Positions 42,332-50,368 of a stretch of 64,000 bases of DNA are shown piece after piece. The stretch's first letter is position 1; each line of letters opens with the position of its first letter. Both the position numbers and the translations under genes were made by a program. Source of the stretch: CADCTP01 sp963849885 (lineage in GTDB: Bacteria > Actinomycetota > Actinomycetes > Mycobacteriales > CADCTP01). The notes under the pieces were generated by a model. That model was not told the DNA's origin. It searched no databases and saw nothing but the letters and a program-made list of their open reading frames with translations. The stretch spans positions 434,001 to 498,000 of the forward strand of contig CAWKIV010000013.1 in NCBI GenBank assembly GCA_963849885.1, written 5' to 3'.

Positions 42332-43654
42332 ATGACGGGGGACCGACACGCCGGCGGCCACCGGCGCCGACCGCGGGAGCTGGTCGTCGCCGACCGCGAG
42401 GAGCTGCTCTACCTGCTCGGCGAGGCGGCCGAGCTGGAGCACGCGGTGTGCTGCAGCTACCTCTACGCCGCCTTCAGCCTGCGCACCGACCCGGCGGACG
42501 GGCTGGCCGGCCGCCAGCTGGAGGCGGTCACCCGGTGGCGGCGCACGCTCGACCAGGTCGCCCTGCAGGAGATGGCCCACCTCGCGCTGGTGAACAACCT
42601 GCTGGCCGCGGTCGGCGGCGCCCCGCACCTGGGCCGCGGGCCGTTCCCGCGCCGGGTGCCGTACGCGCCGGAGATCACCCTCGCGCTGACCCCGCTGGAC
42701 GAGGCCACCCTGCAGCGCTTCCTCTACATCGAGCGGCCGGAGGGGATGGACCTCACCGAGGTGGCCGGCCGGGCGCACCGCGGCCGGCCGGCGCCGGTGC
42801 CGGTGCAGCCGCCGGTGCTGCCGGGGCCGCAGGAGTTCGACAGCCTGGGCGGCCTCTACCGCGGCCTGGAGCGGGGGCTGGCCGGGCTGGTCGACCGGTA
42901 CGGCGAGGCGGGCGTCTTCGTCGGCTCCCGGCGGTCGCAGTCGGCGGCCGGCCTGTTCGCCTTCCCGGCCGACCTGCCCGAGCTGCTGCCGGTCACCGGG
43001 CTGGCCAGCGCCCGCCGGGCGATCGAGGTGATCGTGGCCGAGGGCGAGGGCGCCCGGGGCGACTGGTCGACCGCGCACTTCGGCCGCTTCCTGGCCGTGC
43101 TGGGCGAGCTGCGGGCGCTGCGGGAGCAGGACCCGGGCTTCGTGCCGGCCCGCCCGGCCGCGCCGAACCCGCACGTACGCGACCCGCGCGACCTGCTCCG
43201 GGCGGGCGGCTGGCGGCACCCGCCGGACCTGCCGGTGAGCCTGGTCGACGACCCGGACACGGTCCGGGTCAGCGACCTGTTCGACGCCTGCTACGCGGTG
43301 CTGCTGCGGCTGCTGGAGCGGCTGTTCCAGCACGGCGCCGAGACGACGGCCGAGCTGCGGGTGGTGGCGGACGCCGCGGTGGAGGTGATGTGGGCGGCGA
43401 TCCGGCCGCTGGGCGAGCTGCTCACCCGGCTGCCGGCCGGCCCCGGCTCGCCCGGGCACACCGCCGGCCCGGGGTTCCGGCTGGACGGCTGGACGCCGGT
43501 GACCGCGCACCGGACCGCGGCCTGGGCGGTGCTGGCCGAGCGGCTGGCCGAGCTGGCCGCCGCGGCCGACCGGCTGGCCGCCGTGTCACCGGTGCTGCCC
43601 GCGGTGGCCGGCGCCCTCGGCCGGCTCGCCGGCCGCTTCACCCCGGGCCCCTGA
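42332..43654 (+). CDS. VioB-type ferritin-like domain protein
   Basis: A 440-residue protein; ATG 42332 is preceded by GGAG at a good distance. Residues about 20-110 hold the ferritin-like core with two likely metal-ligand helices: LLGEAAELEHAVCCSYLYAAF and LDQVALQEMAHLALVNNLLAAVGG. This domain (PF12902) is found in VioB, the iminophenylpyruvate dimer synthase of violacein synthesis, and in related proteins of unknown role. Other violacein genes are absent, so a different oxidative or structural role is likely. The C-terminal half is helical and Ala/Leu-rich. DUF3500 follows 23 bases later with its own -10. Confidence 0.8.
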   Translation: MTGDRHAGGHRRRPRELVVADREELLYLLGEAAELEHAVCCSYLYAAFSLRTDPADGLAGRQLEAVTRWRRTLDQVALQEMAHLALVNNLLAAVGGAPHLGRGPFPRRVPYAPEITLALTPLDEATLQRFLYIERPEGMDLTEVAGRAHRGRPAPVPVQPPVLPGPQEFDSLGGLYRGLERGLAGLVDRYGEAGVFVGSRRSQSAAGLFAFPADLPELLPVTGLASARRAIEVIVAEGEGARGDWSTAHFGRFLAVLGELRALREQDPGFVPARPAAPNPHVRDPRDLLRAGGWRHPPDLPVSLVDDPDTVRVSDLFDACYAVLLRLLERLFQHGAETTAELRVVADAAVEVMWAAIRPLGELLTRLPAGPGSPGHTAGPGFRLDGWTPVTAHRTAAWAVLAERLAELAAAADRLAAVSPVLPAVAGALGRLAGRFTPGP

Positions 43655-43677
43655 TCCCCGGCTGATATACCGGGGCC

Positions 43678-44638
43678 ATGACCGCCGCCGTCGCCGCCGC
43701 GATGCGGGCGGCCGGGACCGCGCTGCTGGCCGCGCTGGACGGGCCGGGCGCGGGAGCTGGCGGCCCGGCCGTTCGGCGACGACGGCGCCCGCCGCTGGCT
43801 GGAGTACCGGCCGGAGCCCCGGCCCGGCGTCTGCTTCGCCGACCTGGACCGGACCGCCCGCAAGGCCGCCCACCGGCTGCTGGCCACCGGGCTGGGCGAG
43901 CACGCGTACGCGCAGGCGATGGCGGTCATCGCGCTGGAGGAGGTGCTGGACCGGCAGGAGGGCTGGCGCCGCGGCCGGCACAGCGCGGACTACTGGGTCT
44001 CGGTGTTCGGCGACCCGGCCGGGGACGCGCCGTGGTCCTGGCGGTTCGAGGGCCACCACCTGTCGGTGAGCATGGCCGTGGTCGGCGACGAGGTGTCCCC
44101 GGCGCCGGTCTTCCTCGGCGCCAACCCGGCCCGGGTGGCCTGGGCCGGCCGCCCGGTCAGCCGGCCGCTGGCCCCGGAGGAGGACCTGGCCCGCGAGCTG
44201 CTGGCCGTGGTCGGGCCGGCCGGGCGGGCCGCCGCGGTGGTGGCCGACCGGCCCCCGTACGACATCCGCAGCGGTCCCAGCCCGGACGCCGGCGGCCCGT
44301 TCGAGCCGCGCGGGCTGTCCTCGGCCGGCCTCGGCCCGACCGCCCGGGCGCTGCTCGACCAGCTGGTCGGCCTCTACCTGGACCGGCTGCCCCCGGAGCT
44401 GGCCGCCCGGGAGGCGGCCCGGCTGGGCGAGCTGCACGTCGCCTGGGAGGGCCCGACCACGCCCGGGCTGCCGCACTACTACCGGATCCAGGCCGACGAC
44501 CTGCTGGTCGAGTACGACGCCACGGCCACCGGCAACCACGTGCACACCGTCCTCCGCCGCCCGCGCTCCGACTTCGGCACCGACCTCCTCGCCCACCACC
44601 GCACCACCCACCCCCACCCCTCCGCCGATCTTGGTTGA
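43678..44638 (+). CDS. DUF3500 family protein, frameshifted near its start
   Basis: About 320 residues broken by one extra base near 43741-43752 (GGGCCGGGCGCGGG). The first 20 residues MTAAVAAAMRAAGTALLAAL are in one frame; ELAARPFGDDGARRWLEYRP through VIALEEVLDR, YWVSVFGDPAGDAPWSWRFEGHHLSVS and HYYRIQADDLLVEYDAT to the stop are in the next. WRFEGHHLS and the closing D-N-NH-H pattern (ATATGNHVHTVLRRP) identify DUF3500, a family of unknown function. TATACC lies six bases before the ATG (leaderless type). The stop codon falls inside a large inverted repeat. Confidence 0.78.
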
Positions 44639-44685
44639 GTCAACCCCTGGGGCTGCCCGTCGACGTTGACCCGACCAAGATCGGC
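44624..44685. repeat. Large inverted repeat between DUF3500 and ligD
   Basis: Two 21-base arms, 44624-44644 and 44665-44685, match at 19 of 21 positions around a 20-base loop. The core is GCCGATCTTGGT and its complement. The left arm contains the DUF3500 stop codon and the right arm ends 3 bases before the ligD GTG. It may be a terminator, a REP-like element or a translational hairpin. Confidence 0.75.
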
Positions 44686-44688
44686 GGT

Positions 44689-46329
44689 GTGAAGCGGCAG
44701 CAGGGCGGGAACCGGCTGGGTGTGGGCAGAGGGAAGTCGGACCCGCTGTCGCCGTACTGGCGGAAGCGGGACTTCGGGCGGACCCCGGAGCCGGCCGGCG
44801 CGCCGGGCGCCGGGGCCGCCGGCGGCCGCGCGCTGCGCTTCGTGGTGCAGCGGCACCGGGCCCGCCGGCTGCACTACGACCTCCGGTTCGAGATGGACGG
44901 CGTGCTGGCCAGCTGGGCGGTGCCGCGCGGCCCGACGCTGGACCCGAAGGCCCGCCGCAACGCGATCCACGTCGAGGACCACCCGATCGAGTACCTCGAC
45001 TTCGAGGGGGTGATCCCGGCCGGCGAGTACGGCGGCGGGGACGTGATCGTCTGGGACATCGGCACCTGGGAGCCGCAGAAGACGGACGACCCGGTGGCCG
45101 CGGTCCGCGCCGGCGAGCTGCACGCCGAGGTGCACGGGCACAAGCTGCACGGCCGGCTGGTGCTGATCCGCCGGGACCGCGAGCCCGGCGGCAAGGAGCA
45201 GTGGCTGCTGCTGCACAAGCGGGACGACCACGCGGTGGACGGCTGGGACCCCGAGGACCACCCCCGGTCGGTCCTCAGTGGACGGACCAACGACGAGGTC
45301 AAGGCCGACCCGGACCGGCTGTGGCGGTCGGACCTGCCGGCCGCGGAGGCGTCCGTCGAGTTGCGACCGCCGACCGTGCCGCCGCCCACCGAGGACGAGC
45401 TGGCCGCGCTGGACGAGCTCGGCAGCGGCGGCACCTGGGAGGTCTTCGGCCGCAGCCTGCGGCTGACCAACCTGGACAAGGAATACTTCCCGGCCCGGCC
45501 GGGCGAGCCGGCGGTGTCCAAACGGGACTTCGTCCGGTACGCGGCCCGGATCGCCCCGACCGCGCTGCCCTACCTGGCCGGCCGGGCGGTCAACCTGCAC
45601 CGCTTCCCGGGCGGGGCGACGACGAAGGGCTTCTGGCACAAGCAGCTGCCCGACCACGCGCCGGACTGGCTGCCGCGCTGGCACTACGCCGAGGCCAAGG
45701 AAGGCGACACCACCTGCTACCTGGTGGTCGACGAGCCGGCCGCGCTGGTCTGGGCGGCCAACTTCGGCGCGCTGGAGTGGCACGCGTGGACGTCCCGGAC
45801 CGACGAGCCGCACCAGCCGACGTACGCGCTCATCGACATCGACCCGGGTGCGACGACGTCGTGGGACGACATCCTGGCGCTGGCCCGGCTGCACCGGACC
45901 GCGCTGGGACACCTCGGCGTCCGGGCCCAGCCGAAGGTGACCGGCCGGCGGGGCATCCAGATCTGGATCCCGGTCGCCCGGGGCCCCGACTTCGCCGAGA
46001 CCCGGGCCTGGGTCGAGCAGCTGTCCAAGGCGGTCGGCGGGGTGGTGCCGGAGCTGGTCAGCTGGCAGTGGAACGTCCGCGACCGCGGCGGCCAGGCCCG
46101 CCTCGACTACACCCAGAACGCGATCAACAAGACGCTGGTCGCGCCGTACAGCCCGCGCCCGGCGCCGGGCGCCCCGGTGTCGGCGCCGATCGACTGGGAC
46201 GAGCTGGACGACCCCGCGCTCCGCTCCGACGGCGTCACCATCCGGACCGTGCTGGACCGGCTGGCCGAGCGGGGCGACCCCTTCCGCACCGTCCTGGCCA
46301 CCGACCAGCACCTCCCCCCGCTGCACTGA
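44689..46329 (+). CDS. ligD: LigD-type protein: 3'-phosphoesterase + primase/polymerase, no ligase domain
   Basis: A 546-residue protein, GTG at 44689 (VKRQQGGNRL). Residues about 45-180 are the PE domain (RFVVQRHRARRLHYDLRFEMDG, SWAVPRGP, HVEDHPIEYLDFEG, LHGRLVLIR); about 250-545 are the AEP/POL domain (VFGRSLRLTNLDKEYFP, ALIDIDPG with the metal-binding acids, QPKVTGRRGIQIWIPV). Mycobacterial LigD has POL-PE-LIG; here the order is PE-POL and the ATP-dependent ligase is missing, as in actinomycetes with split non-homologous end-joining systems. Ku and the ligase are not in the window. The protein would trim and fill DNA ends. Confidence 0.92.
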   Translation: MKRQQGGNRLGVGRGKSDPLSPYWRKRDFGRTPEPAGAPGAGAAGGRALRFVVQRHRARRLHYDLRFEMDGVLASWAVPRGPTLDPKARRNAIHVEDHPIEYLDFEGVIPAGEYGGGDVIVWDIGTWEPQKTDDPVAAVRAGELHAEVHGHKLHGRLVLIRRDREPGGKEQWLLLHKRDDHAVDGWDPEDHPRSVLSGRTNDEVKADPDRLWRSDLPAAEASVELRPPTVPPPTEDELAALDELGSGGTWEVFGRSLRLTNLDKEYFPARPGEPAVSKRDFVRYAARIAPTALPYLAGRAVNLHRFPGGATTKGFWHKQLPDHAPDWLPRWHYAEAKEGDTTCYLVVDEPAALVWAANFGALEWHAWTSRTDEPHQPTYALIDIDPGATTSWDDILALARLHRTALGHLGVRAQPKVTGRRGIQIWIPVARGPDFAETRAWVEQLSKAVGGVVPELVSWQWNVRDRGGQARLDYTQNAINKTLVAPYSPRPAPGAPVSAPIDWDELDDPALRSDGVTIRTVLDRLAERGDPFRTVLATDQHLPPLH

Positions 46330-46349
46330 CCCCGCACTTGACCCCGCGG

Positions 46350-47348
46350 TCAGCCGGGCTCGGACTCGTGCCCGGCGCGCTGCTGGCGCAGCAGCCCGCG
46401 GTACGCCTCCGAGGCGGGGATCTCCCCCGCCAGCACCCGGTAGACCTCCGTGCAGACCGGCATCTCCACCCCGTACCGCTCGGCCAGCTCGTGCGCGGTG
46501 AAGGCGGTGCCGACGCCCTCGGCCACGGTGCGGGTGCCGGAGAGCACCTCCTCCAGCGTCTTCCCGGAGCCGAGCTGCTCGCCGAGGGTGCGGTTGCGGC
46601 TGAGCGGGCTCATGCAGGTGGCGATGAGGTCGCCCATGCCGGCCAGGCCGGCCAGCGTGCGCGCCTCCCCGCCCATGGCGACGCCGAGCCGGGTCAGCTC
46701 GGCCAGCCCGCGGGTGATCACCGCGGCCCGGGTGTTGTCGCCGACGCTGAGCCCCTGGGCGATGCCGGTGGCGATGGCGACCACGTTCTTCAGCGCGCCG
46801 CCGAGCTCGCAGCCGACCAGGTCGTGGTTGGTGTAGATGCGGAACAGCCCGCGCTGCAGCACCGCCTGCAGCGCCTTGGCCACGGCCGGGTCCTCGGTGG
46901 CGATCACGCTCGCCGCGGCCTGCCCGGCCATGATCTCCTTGGCCAGGTTGGGTCCGGTCAGCGCCGCCGCCGGATGCCCGGGCAGCACCTCCTGGATCAC
47001 CTGGGACATCCGCAGCAGCGACCCGGTCTCGAAGCCCTTGGACAGGCTGACCACCGGGATCCACGGCCGCATGTACGGCTTCGCGTCGGTCAGGATGGTC
47101 CGGAAGCCGCGGGTCGGCACGCCGACGACCAGCAGGTCGACGTCGTGCACGGCCTTCTCCAGGTCCGCGGTGGCGCGCAGGCTGGACGGCAGCGACAGGC
47201 CGGGCAGGTAGCGCGAGTTGGCGTCGCGCTCGTCGATCTCCCGGGCCAGCTCCGGGTCCCGGGCCCAGAGCGTGCAGTGGTGCCGCCCGGCCACCAGGGT
47301 GGCGACGGTCGTGCCCCACGAGCCTGCCCCGAGCACCGCGACTCTCAT
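46350..47348 (-). CDS. gpsA: NAD(P)-dependent glycerol-3-phosphate dehydrogenase
   Basis: A 332-residue enzyme starting MRVAVLGAGSWGTTVATLVA. GAGSWGTT is the NAD loop; SLSKGFE, TGPNLAKEIMAG, GALKNVVAIATGIAQGL with the catalytic Lys and GLAGMGDLIATCMSPLSRNR are classical GpsA motifs. It makes sn-glycerol-3-phosphate from dihydroxyacetone phosphate for phospholipids, the reverse of GlpD in the same window. TATCAT lies seven bases before the ATG and a block of 23-bp repeats begins just beyond it, so the repeats sit across the promoter. Confidence 0.95.
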   Translation of the reverse strand: MRVAVLGAGSWGTTVATLVAGRHHCTLWARDPELAREIDERDANSRYLPGLSLPSSLRATADLEKAVHDVDLLVVGVPTRGFRTILTDAKPYMRPWIPVVSLSKGFETGSLLRMSQVIQEVLPGHPAAALTGPNLAKEIMAGQAAASVIATEDPAVAKALQAVLQRGLFRIYTNHDLVGCELGGALKNVVAIATGIAQGLSVGDNTRAAVITRGLAELTRLGVAMGGEARTLAGLAGMGDLIATCMSPLSRNRTLGEQLGSGKTLEEVLSGTRTVAEGVGTAFTAHELAERYGVEMPVCTEVYRVLAGEIPASEAYRGLLRQQRAGHESEPG

Positions 47349-47362
47349 GGCCGGGATGATAT

Positions 47363-47460
47363 TGCCGAAGGCACCCAGGGGAACCTGCCGAAGGCACCCG
47401 GGGGAACCTGCCGAAGGCACCCGAGGGAGACCTGCCGGAGGCACCCGAGGAGACTTGCCG
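47363..47460. repeat. 23-bp direct repeats upstream of gpsA
   Basis: Just over four copies at 23, 23, 24 and 23 base spacing (unit starts at 47363, 47386, 47409, 47433, 47456). Each contains TGCCGAAGGCA, a small hairpin, then CCC and a G-run. The block fills the gap between gpsA and the divergent SDR gene. There are no unique spacers, so it is not a CRISPR array. Confidence 0.85.
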
Positions 47461-47499
47461 GGCGCGGCATCGCCGGGCCCGGACGCGACGGAGGCGGGA

Positions 47500-48189
47500 A
47501 TGGGACGAGACCTGGCCGGGCGCACCATCGTGGTGATGGGCGCCAGCGGCAACCTCGGGCGGGCGGTGGTGGAGCGGCTCCAGGTGGACGGCGCCACGGT
47601 GGTGGCGGCGGACTCGCGGCATCCCGACCCGGAGGCCCGGCCGGCGGGCGTCGAGCACGTCGTGGTCGACGCGCTGGACGAGGCCAGCGTGGCCGGCACG
47701 CTGGGCGCGATCTCCCCCTCGCCGTGGGCGGTGGTCAACCTGGTCGGCGGCTACACCCCGCCGCAGGGGCTGGCCGAGCTGGACGTCGCCGTGCTCCGGC
47801 GCCAGCTGGAGCTCAACCTGCTGACCGCCGCGATCGTCACCAAGCACGCGCTGCCGCTGCTGGCGGCCGGCGGGGGCGGCCGGATCGTGCACACCTCGAG
47901 CCGGGTGGCCACCGAGAGCGGGGAGAACGGCTTCGCCTACAGCGTCAGCAAGCTGACCGTGCTGCGGCTGGTCGAGGCGGCGGCCGCGGAGGGCCGGCAG
48001 GCCGGCGTGACCGTCAACTGCATCCTGCCGAGCATCATCGACACGCCGCCCAACCGGGCCGCGCTGCCGAAGTCCGACCACGCCCGCTGGCCCAAGCCGG
48101 CCGAGCTGGCGGCGGTGCTGTCCTTCCTGGTCTCCGACGACGCCGGGCTGATCTCCGGCGCCGCCATCCCGGTCTACGGGCGGGCCTGA
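47500..48189 (+). CDS. Short-chain dehydrogenase/reductase
   Basis: A 229-residue SDR; ATG 47500 is preceded by GGAGG six bases away. VVMGASGNLGRAVVERL is the cofactor loop; the catalytic residues are Ser in IVHTSSRVAT and the YSVSK motif (FAYSVSKLTVLRL), followed by VNCILPSIIDTPPNRAALP. It is a complete classical SDR. Its 3' end overlaps the convergent TetR gene by 16 bases. The 23-bp repeats lie immediately upstream. Substrate unknown. Confidence 0.87.
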   Translation: MGRDLAGRTIVVMGASGNLGRAVVERLQVDGATVVAADSRHPDPEARPAGVEHVVVDALDEASVAGTLGAISPSPWAVVNLVGGYTPPQGLAELDVAVLRRQLELNLLTAAIVTKHALPLLAAGGGGRIVHTSSRVATESGENGFAYSVSKLTVLRLVEAAAAEGRQAGVTVNCILPSIIDTPPNRAALPKSDHARWPKPAELAAVLSFLVSDDAGLISGAAIPVYGRA

Positions 48190-48782
48190 CCCCGGGCGGC
48201 GTCGAGCAGCGCCTCGGCCACGGCGGGTGCCTGCCGGGCCGGGCCGAGGTCGCCGTGCGCCTGCACCGCCCCGTAGACCCCCTCCATCACCAGCATGAGC
48301 TGGTCCGCCAGCACGTCCGGGTCGGCGACGGCGCCCTCGGCGGCGAGCTCGCCGGCCAGCCGGCGCATCCGGTCGCGCACCGCCGCCTTGGTCCGCAGCG
48401 CCTGGACGTGCGCCGGGTGCGCCGGCTCCGGGAACTCGGCCAGCGCCATCAGGAAGGGGCAGCCGCGGAAGCCGGCCGGGTCGGTGACCAGGACCAGCTC
48501 GCGGAAGAGGGCGAGCACCCGGTCCCGCGCGCCGCCGGCCGACCCGACCGCGCCGTCCACCATGCCGAGATAGCCGACCTCGCTGGTCTCCAGGTAGGCC
48601 CGGACCAGGTCGTCCTTGGAGGCGAAGAGCCGGTAGAGCGTCGTCGGCGCGACCCCGGCGGTGGCCGCGATCTTGTCGATCCCGGTCGCCCGGATGCCCT
48701 GCCAGTAGAAGAGCTCGGTGGTCACCGCCAGCACGTGCTCGCGCGTCGCCGCGGAGCTGCGGCGGGTCCGGACGTCGGTCAC
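48174..48782 (-). CDS. TetR-family regulator
   Basis: A 202-residue repressor, GTG start. The N-terminal helix-turn-helix is IRATGIDKIAATAGVAPTTLYRLFASKDDLVRAYL; the C-terminal ligand domain carries FRGCPFLMALAEFPE, as in the TetR_C_11-like group. The tetR promoter on the minus strand reads TTGCGA, 17 bases, TAACAT with the GTG 6-7 bases on, and the spacer holds an operator half-matching the one before the MFS gene. It very likely represses itself and the divergent transporter. Confidence 0.9.
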   Translation of the reverse strand: MTDVRTRRSSAATREHVLAVTTELFYWQGIRATGIDKIAATAGVAPTTLYRLFASKDDLVRAYLETSEVGYLGMVDGAVGSAGGARDRVLALFRELVLVTDPAGFRGCPFLMALAEFPEPAHPAHVQALRTKAAVRDRMRRLAGELAAEGAVADPDVLADQLMLVMEGVYGAVQAHGDLGPARQAPAVAEALLDAARGQARP

Positions 48783-48790
48783 GGCATCAA

Positions 48791-48810
48791 TGTTAGGGAA
48801 CGTTCACTAA
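48791..48810. promoter_or_regulatory. TetR operator O1 over the tetR promoter
   Basis: TTAGGGAACGTTCACTAA (48793-48810) is an imperfect copy of the palindrome before the MFS gene: extended arms agree at 8 of 10 positions. It lies between the -35 (TTGCGA) and -10 (TAACAT) of tetR. Confidence 0.75.
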
Positions 48811-48850
48811 AATCGCAACGCAGGGCTTGTCCCGGCGCCGCGGGTCTGTC

Positions 48851-48874
48851 ATGTTAGGGATCGTTCCCTAACAT
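48851..48874. promoter_or_regulatory. TetR operator O2 over the MFS promoter
   Basis: Perfect inverted repeat with arms ATGTTAGGGA and TCCCTAACAT around TCGT. It overlaps the -10/start region of the MFS promoter (TTGTCC about 17 bases before CATGTT), 15 bases upstream of the ATG at 48889. Confidence 0.85.
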
Positions 48875-48888
48875 GGAGGTGCACCCCG

Positions 48889-50169
48889 ATGACCGCCATC
48901 GCCCCGCCGGCCGAGCCGGTCACCGCCGTGCCCGCCCCGTCCCGGTCGCTGGGTCGCCGGCTCCTCCCGCTGCAGGTCGGCATGGGCCTGCAGGGCTTCA
49001 TGCTCTGGGTCGCCGTGGAGAAGCTGTTCCAGACGCAGATCGGCTTCGACGCCGCCTCCATCGGCCTGATGGCCGCCGCGTACGCCGCCGTGGTGCCGCT
49101 GCTGGAGGTGCCGTCCGGGATCCTGGCCGACCGCTGGAGCCGCTCCGGGATGCTGATGCTGGCCTGTGCCGTGCTCGCGGCCAGCTCGCTGCTCGGCGGG
49201 CTCAGCACCGGCGTCGGGGCGTACGTGGTCGCGGCGATGATCCTCGGGGCCTACTTCGCGCTGAGCTCCGGGACGGTCGACAGCGTCGTCTACGACACGG
49301 TGCTGGAGGAGACCGGCTCCAGCGCCGCGTACGAGCGGTGGATCGGCCGGGTGCGGATGGTCGAGGCGGTCGCGCTGGCCGGCAGCGCGCTGGCCGGCGG
49401 CCTGCTGGCCGGGTGGACCTCGCCGCGGTTCACCTACTTCGCGACCGTGCCGTTCGCGCTGGCCGCGATGGTCGCCTTCCGGCTCTTCGACGAGCCGCGG
49501 CTGCACCGCGGCGCGGAGCCGGTGGCGCTGCGCCGGCACGTCGCCACCACCTTCGCCGCGATGACCCGCCTCCCGCAGGTCCGGCACGTCCTGCTGCTCG
49601 CCGCGGTGGCCGCGCTGCTCACCCAGGCGGTCTTCGAGTTCGGCCCGCTCTGGCTGGTCGCGCTGGAGGCGCCGGCGGCCGGCTACGGGCCGTACTGGGC
49701 GGCGCTGGTCGCCACCCTCGGCGTCGGCGGCTACCTGGCGGCCAAGCTGCAGCTGGGCCGGCGCCGGCCGCTGCTGGTGGTGGCGCTGCTGCTGGCCGCC
49801 ACGCCGGTGCTGCTGGCCACCACCCGCTCGATCGCCGTGGTCGTGGTGACCCAGACCGCGCTGGCGCTGCTGCTGACGGTCGTCTCCATCCACGCCGGCC
49901 TGCTGCTGCACGACGCGGTGCCCTCGGCCATCCGGGCCGGCGTGTCCTCCGGCGCCGGCACGCTGTCCTGGATGCTGTTCCTGCCGTTCTCGCTGGGCTT
50001 CGGCTGGCTGGCCCGGGCGTACGGGATGGCCTGGGCCGGCTGGGCGCTCGCCGGCGTCACCGCCGTCCTGGCGCTGCTGCTGGTCGCCGCCGCCCGGCGG
50101 GCCACCGGCCCGGCTCAGCCCGTCGCGGCTCAGCCCGTCGCGGCTCAGCCCGTCGCGGCGACCCGGTAG
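48889..50169 (+). CDS. Major facilitator superfamily transporter
   Basis: A 426-residue protein with about 12 membrane segments, ATG after GGAGG. VPSGILADRWSRSGMLML matches the loop 2-3 motif of MFS drug/proton antiporters. The C-terminal tail is a tandem AQPVA repeat (15-bp unit, three copies) ending AATR. Divergent transcription from a TetR gene with paired operators suggests inducible efflux of a small hydrophobic compound that the repressor senses. No substrate can be named. Confidence 0.9.
   Translation: MTAIAPPAEPVTAVPAPSRSLGRRLLPLQVGMGLQGFMLWVAVEKLFQTQIGFDAASIGLMAAAYAAVVPLLEVPSGILADRWSRSGMLMLACAVLAASSLLGGLSTGVGAYVVAAMILGAYFALSSGTVDSVVYDTVLEETGSSAAYERWIGRVRMVEAVALAGSALAGGLLAGWTSPRFTYFATVPFALAAMVAFRLFDEPRLHRGAEPVALRRHVATTFAAMTRLPQVRHVLLLAAVAALLTQAVFEFGPLWLVALEAPAAGYGPYWAALVATLGVGGYLAAKLQLGRRRPLLVVALLLAATPVLLATTRSIAVVVVTQTALALLLTVVSIHAGLLLHDAVPSAIRAGVSSGAGTLSWMLFLPFSLGFGWLARAYGMAWAGWALAGVTAVLALLLVAAARRATGPAQPVAAQPVAAQPVAATR
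50112..50158. repeat. 15-bp tandem repeat at the MFS 3' end
   Basis: Three copies of TCAGCCCGTCGCGGC with TCA at 50115, 50130 and 50145. In the MFS frame it encodes AQPVA; on the minus strand the copy at 50145 is the stop codon of the small reductase fragment. Confidence 0.85.
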
Positions 50170-50306
50170 CCGAGCAGCACGTGGCCGACCGGCGTCCGCT
50201 CGACGTCGACCAGCTCCAGCCGGCGCAGGTCGTCCGCGCCGAACAGCCGCGGCTCCTCCGCGACGCCGTCCAGGGAGAGCAGCTGGTAGAGCACCACGTC
50301 GCGCAC
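50145..50306 (-). pseudogene. Internally deleted RibD-C/dihydrofolate reductase-like remnant
   Basis: A 53-codon frame, GTG with GGAGCC upstream: it begins VRDVVLYQLLSLDGVAEEP, the start of DHFR-like reductases, then jumps to LFGADDLRRLELVDVERT and VGHVLLGYRVAATG, which resembles the last 35 residues of the same family. About 110 central residues including the cofactor site are missing. It is most simply an internally deleted relic, unless a short protein is really made. Its 3' end overlaps the MFS gene tail within the 15-bp repeat. Confidence 0.65.
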
Positions 50307-50368
50307 GGTGCGGCTCCTTCCGGGCGGCGGGACCGTGACCGCCGCACCGTACCGAGCCGGCCGGAGCT

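Noticed and set aside
47363..47460. CRISPR array
   Set aside because: Repeats are head-to-tail at 23-24 bases with no unique spacers and no cas gene nearby.
44479..48081. 1200-codon minus-strand frame across ligD and gpsA
   Set aside because: The ligD part is antisense to a motif-complete protein and the gpsA part is out of frame with it.
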